This document shows, in pieces, positions 5,186-5,327 of a stretch of 5,327 bases of DNA (position 1 is the stretch's first letter; every line of letters starts with the position of its first letter). Below the pieces are notes generated by a model. The model ran no database searches. It saw only the letters and a list, made by a program, of their open reading frames with translations, and was not told the origin of the DNA. A program made the translations under genes and the position numbers. This DNA comes from Chloroflexota bacterium (GTDB taxonomy: Bacteria; Chloroflexota; Dehalococcoidia; UBA2247; RBG-13-53-26). Location of the stretch: the NCBI GenBank assembly GCA_017885485.1, contig JAFNFZ010000319.1, forward strand, positions 914-6,240, written 5' to 3'.

Positions 5186-5233
5186 GCGAGACCAAAGGCT
5201 TGTTCCAAGGTTCTGGTCTTGCCCTTCGGACAG
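5186..5233 (+). repeat. R2 dispersed repeat, copy 2
   Basis: It matches copy 1 (1591-1638) without gaps at 35 of 48 positions, including the 11-base block AGACCAAAGGC. Corresponding bases in copy 3 lie exactly 72 bp further right, so copies 2 and 3 look like a tandem duplication. Confidence 0.6.
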
Positions 5234-5253
5234 AGACACCAATCACGATGGGC

Positions 5254-5317
5254 CTACACCAGACTGAACGCCAGCTCGAAGCTTGCGGTTCTTGATATCG
5301 TACAGTATAGCCCACAA
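5254..5317 (+). repeat. R2 dispersed repeat, copy 3
   Basis: It matches copy 1 (1587-1650) without gaps at 48 of 64 positions. The similarity extends weakly to the left. The repeat may continue past the window edge. Confidence 0.7.
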
Positions 5318-5327
5318 TACTGGACAG

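Larger units (their letters stand above)
5035..5327 (+). other. Right-end intergenic region with R1 and R2 repeats
   Basis: I see no supported gene in these 293 bases. It holds R1 copy C (5091-5138) and two R2 copies whose equivalent bases are 72 bp apart (5186-5233 and 5254-5317). A 33-codon frame (5037-5138) ends with copy C as F-V-Q-W-stop but has no ribosome binding site of note. CAGTAT/ATACTG (5303-5308 and 5317-5322) can form a small hairpin in the last copy. Confidence 0.55.

Noticed and set aside
5186..5317. CRISPR array suggested by the 72-bp periodic R2 pair
   Set aside because: There are only two units, the units are diverged (about 73-75% to copy 1), and there are no uniform short repeats with distinct spacers or cas genes.

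Overview
The window looks like bacterial chromosomal DNA of moderate GC (a little over half by eye), with clear Shine-Dalgarno sites, ATG, GTG and TTG starts, and much intergenic DNA between short single-copy genes. The mix of an XRE-PAS-LuxR regulator, a phytoene-desaturase-like oxidoreductase, a short CxxC zinc-ribbon protein, a TolB-like propeller and a membrane TPR protein reminds me of uncultured Chloroflexota (Dehalococcoidia-like) genomes. That is an impression from family resemblance, not a placement.

Layout. On the minus strand, the first 151 bases hold the N-terminus of an FAD/NAD(P)-binding oxidoreductase that runs off the left edge. Upstream of it, after a 344-base gap, lies a 325-residue regulator with an XRE helix-turn-helix, a PAS domain and a LuxR/NarL-type helix-turn-helix (496-1473). 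A 402-base divergent intergenic region follows. On the plus strand are a membrane-anchored extracytoplasmic protein of unknown function (1876-2493), a possible 56-residue ORF overlapping both neighbours by 4 nt (2490-2660), a 74-residue zinc-ribbon protein (2657-2881), about 470 bases without a convincing gene, a secreted six-motif WD40-like (PD40/TolB-like) propeller (3349-4290), and a two-helix membrane protein with TPR repeats (4534-5034). The last 293 bases hold no convincing gene but carry repeats.

How the genes may work together. The regulator points towards the oxidoreductase and probably controls it, itself, or both. The plus-strand genes mostly encode envelope-located proteins, but nothing shows a shared pathway.

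The most unusual content is between the genes. Two small dispersed repeat families are present. R1 is about 48 bp, with three good copies and one diverged copy, each downstream of a plus-strand ORF. R2 is about 64 bp, with one copy in the divergent promoter region and two copies 72 bp apart at the right end. A 7-mer, GTCCAGT, occurs seven times by my reading, always outside the confident genes, and partly overlaps both families. None of these matches a mobile element, CRISPR array or RNA family that I recognise.
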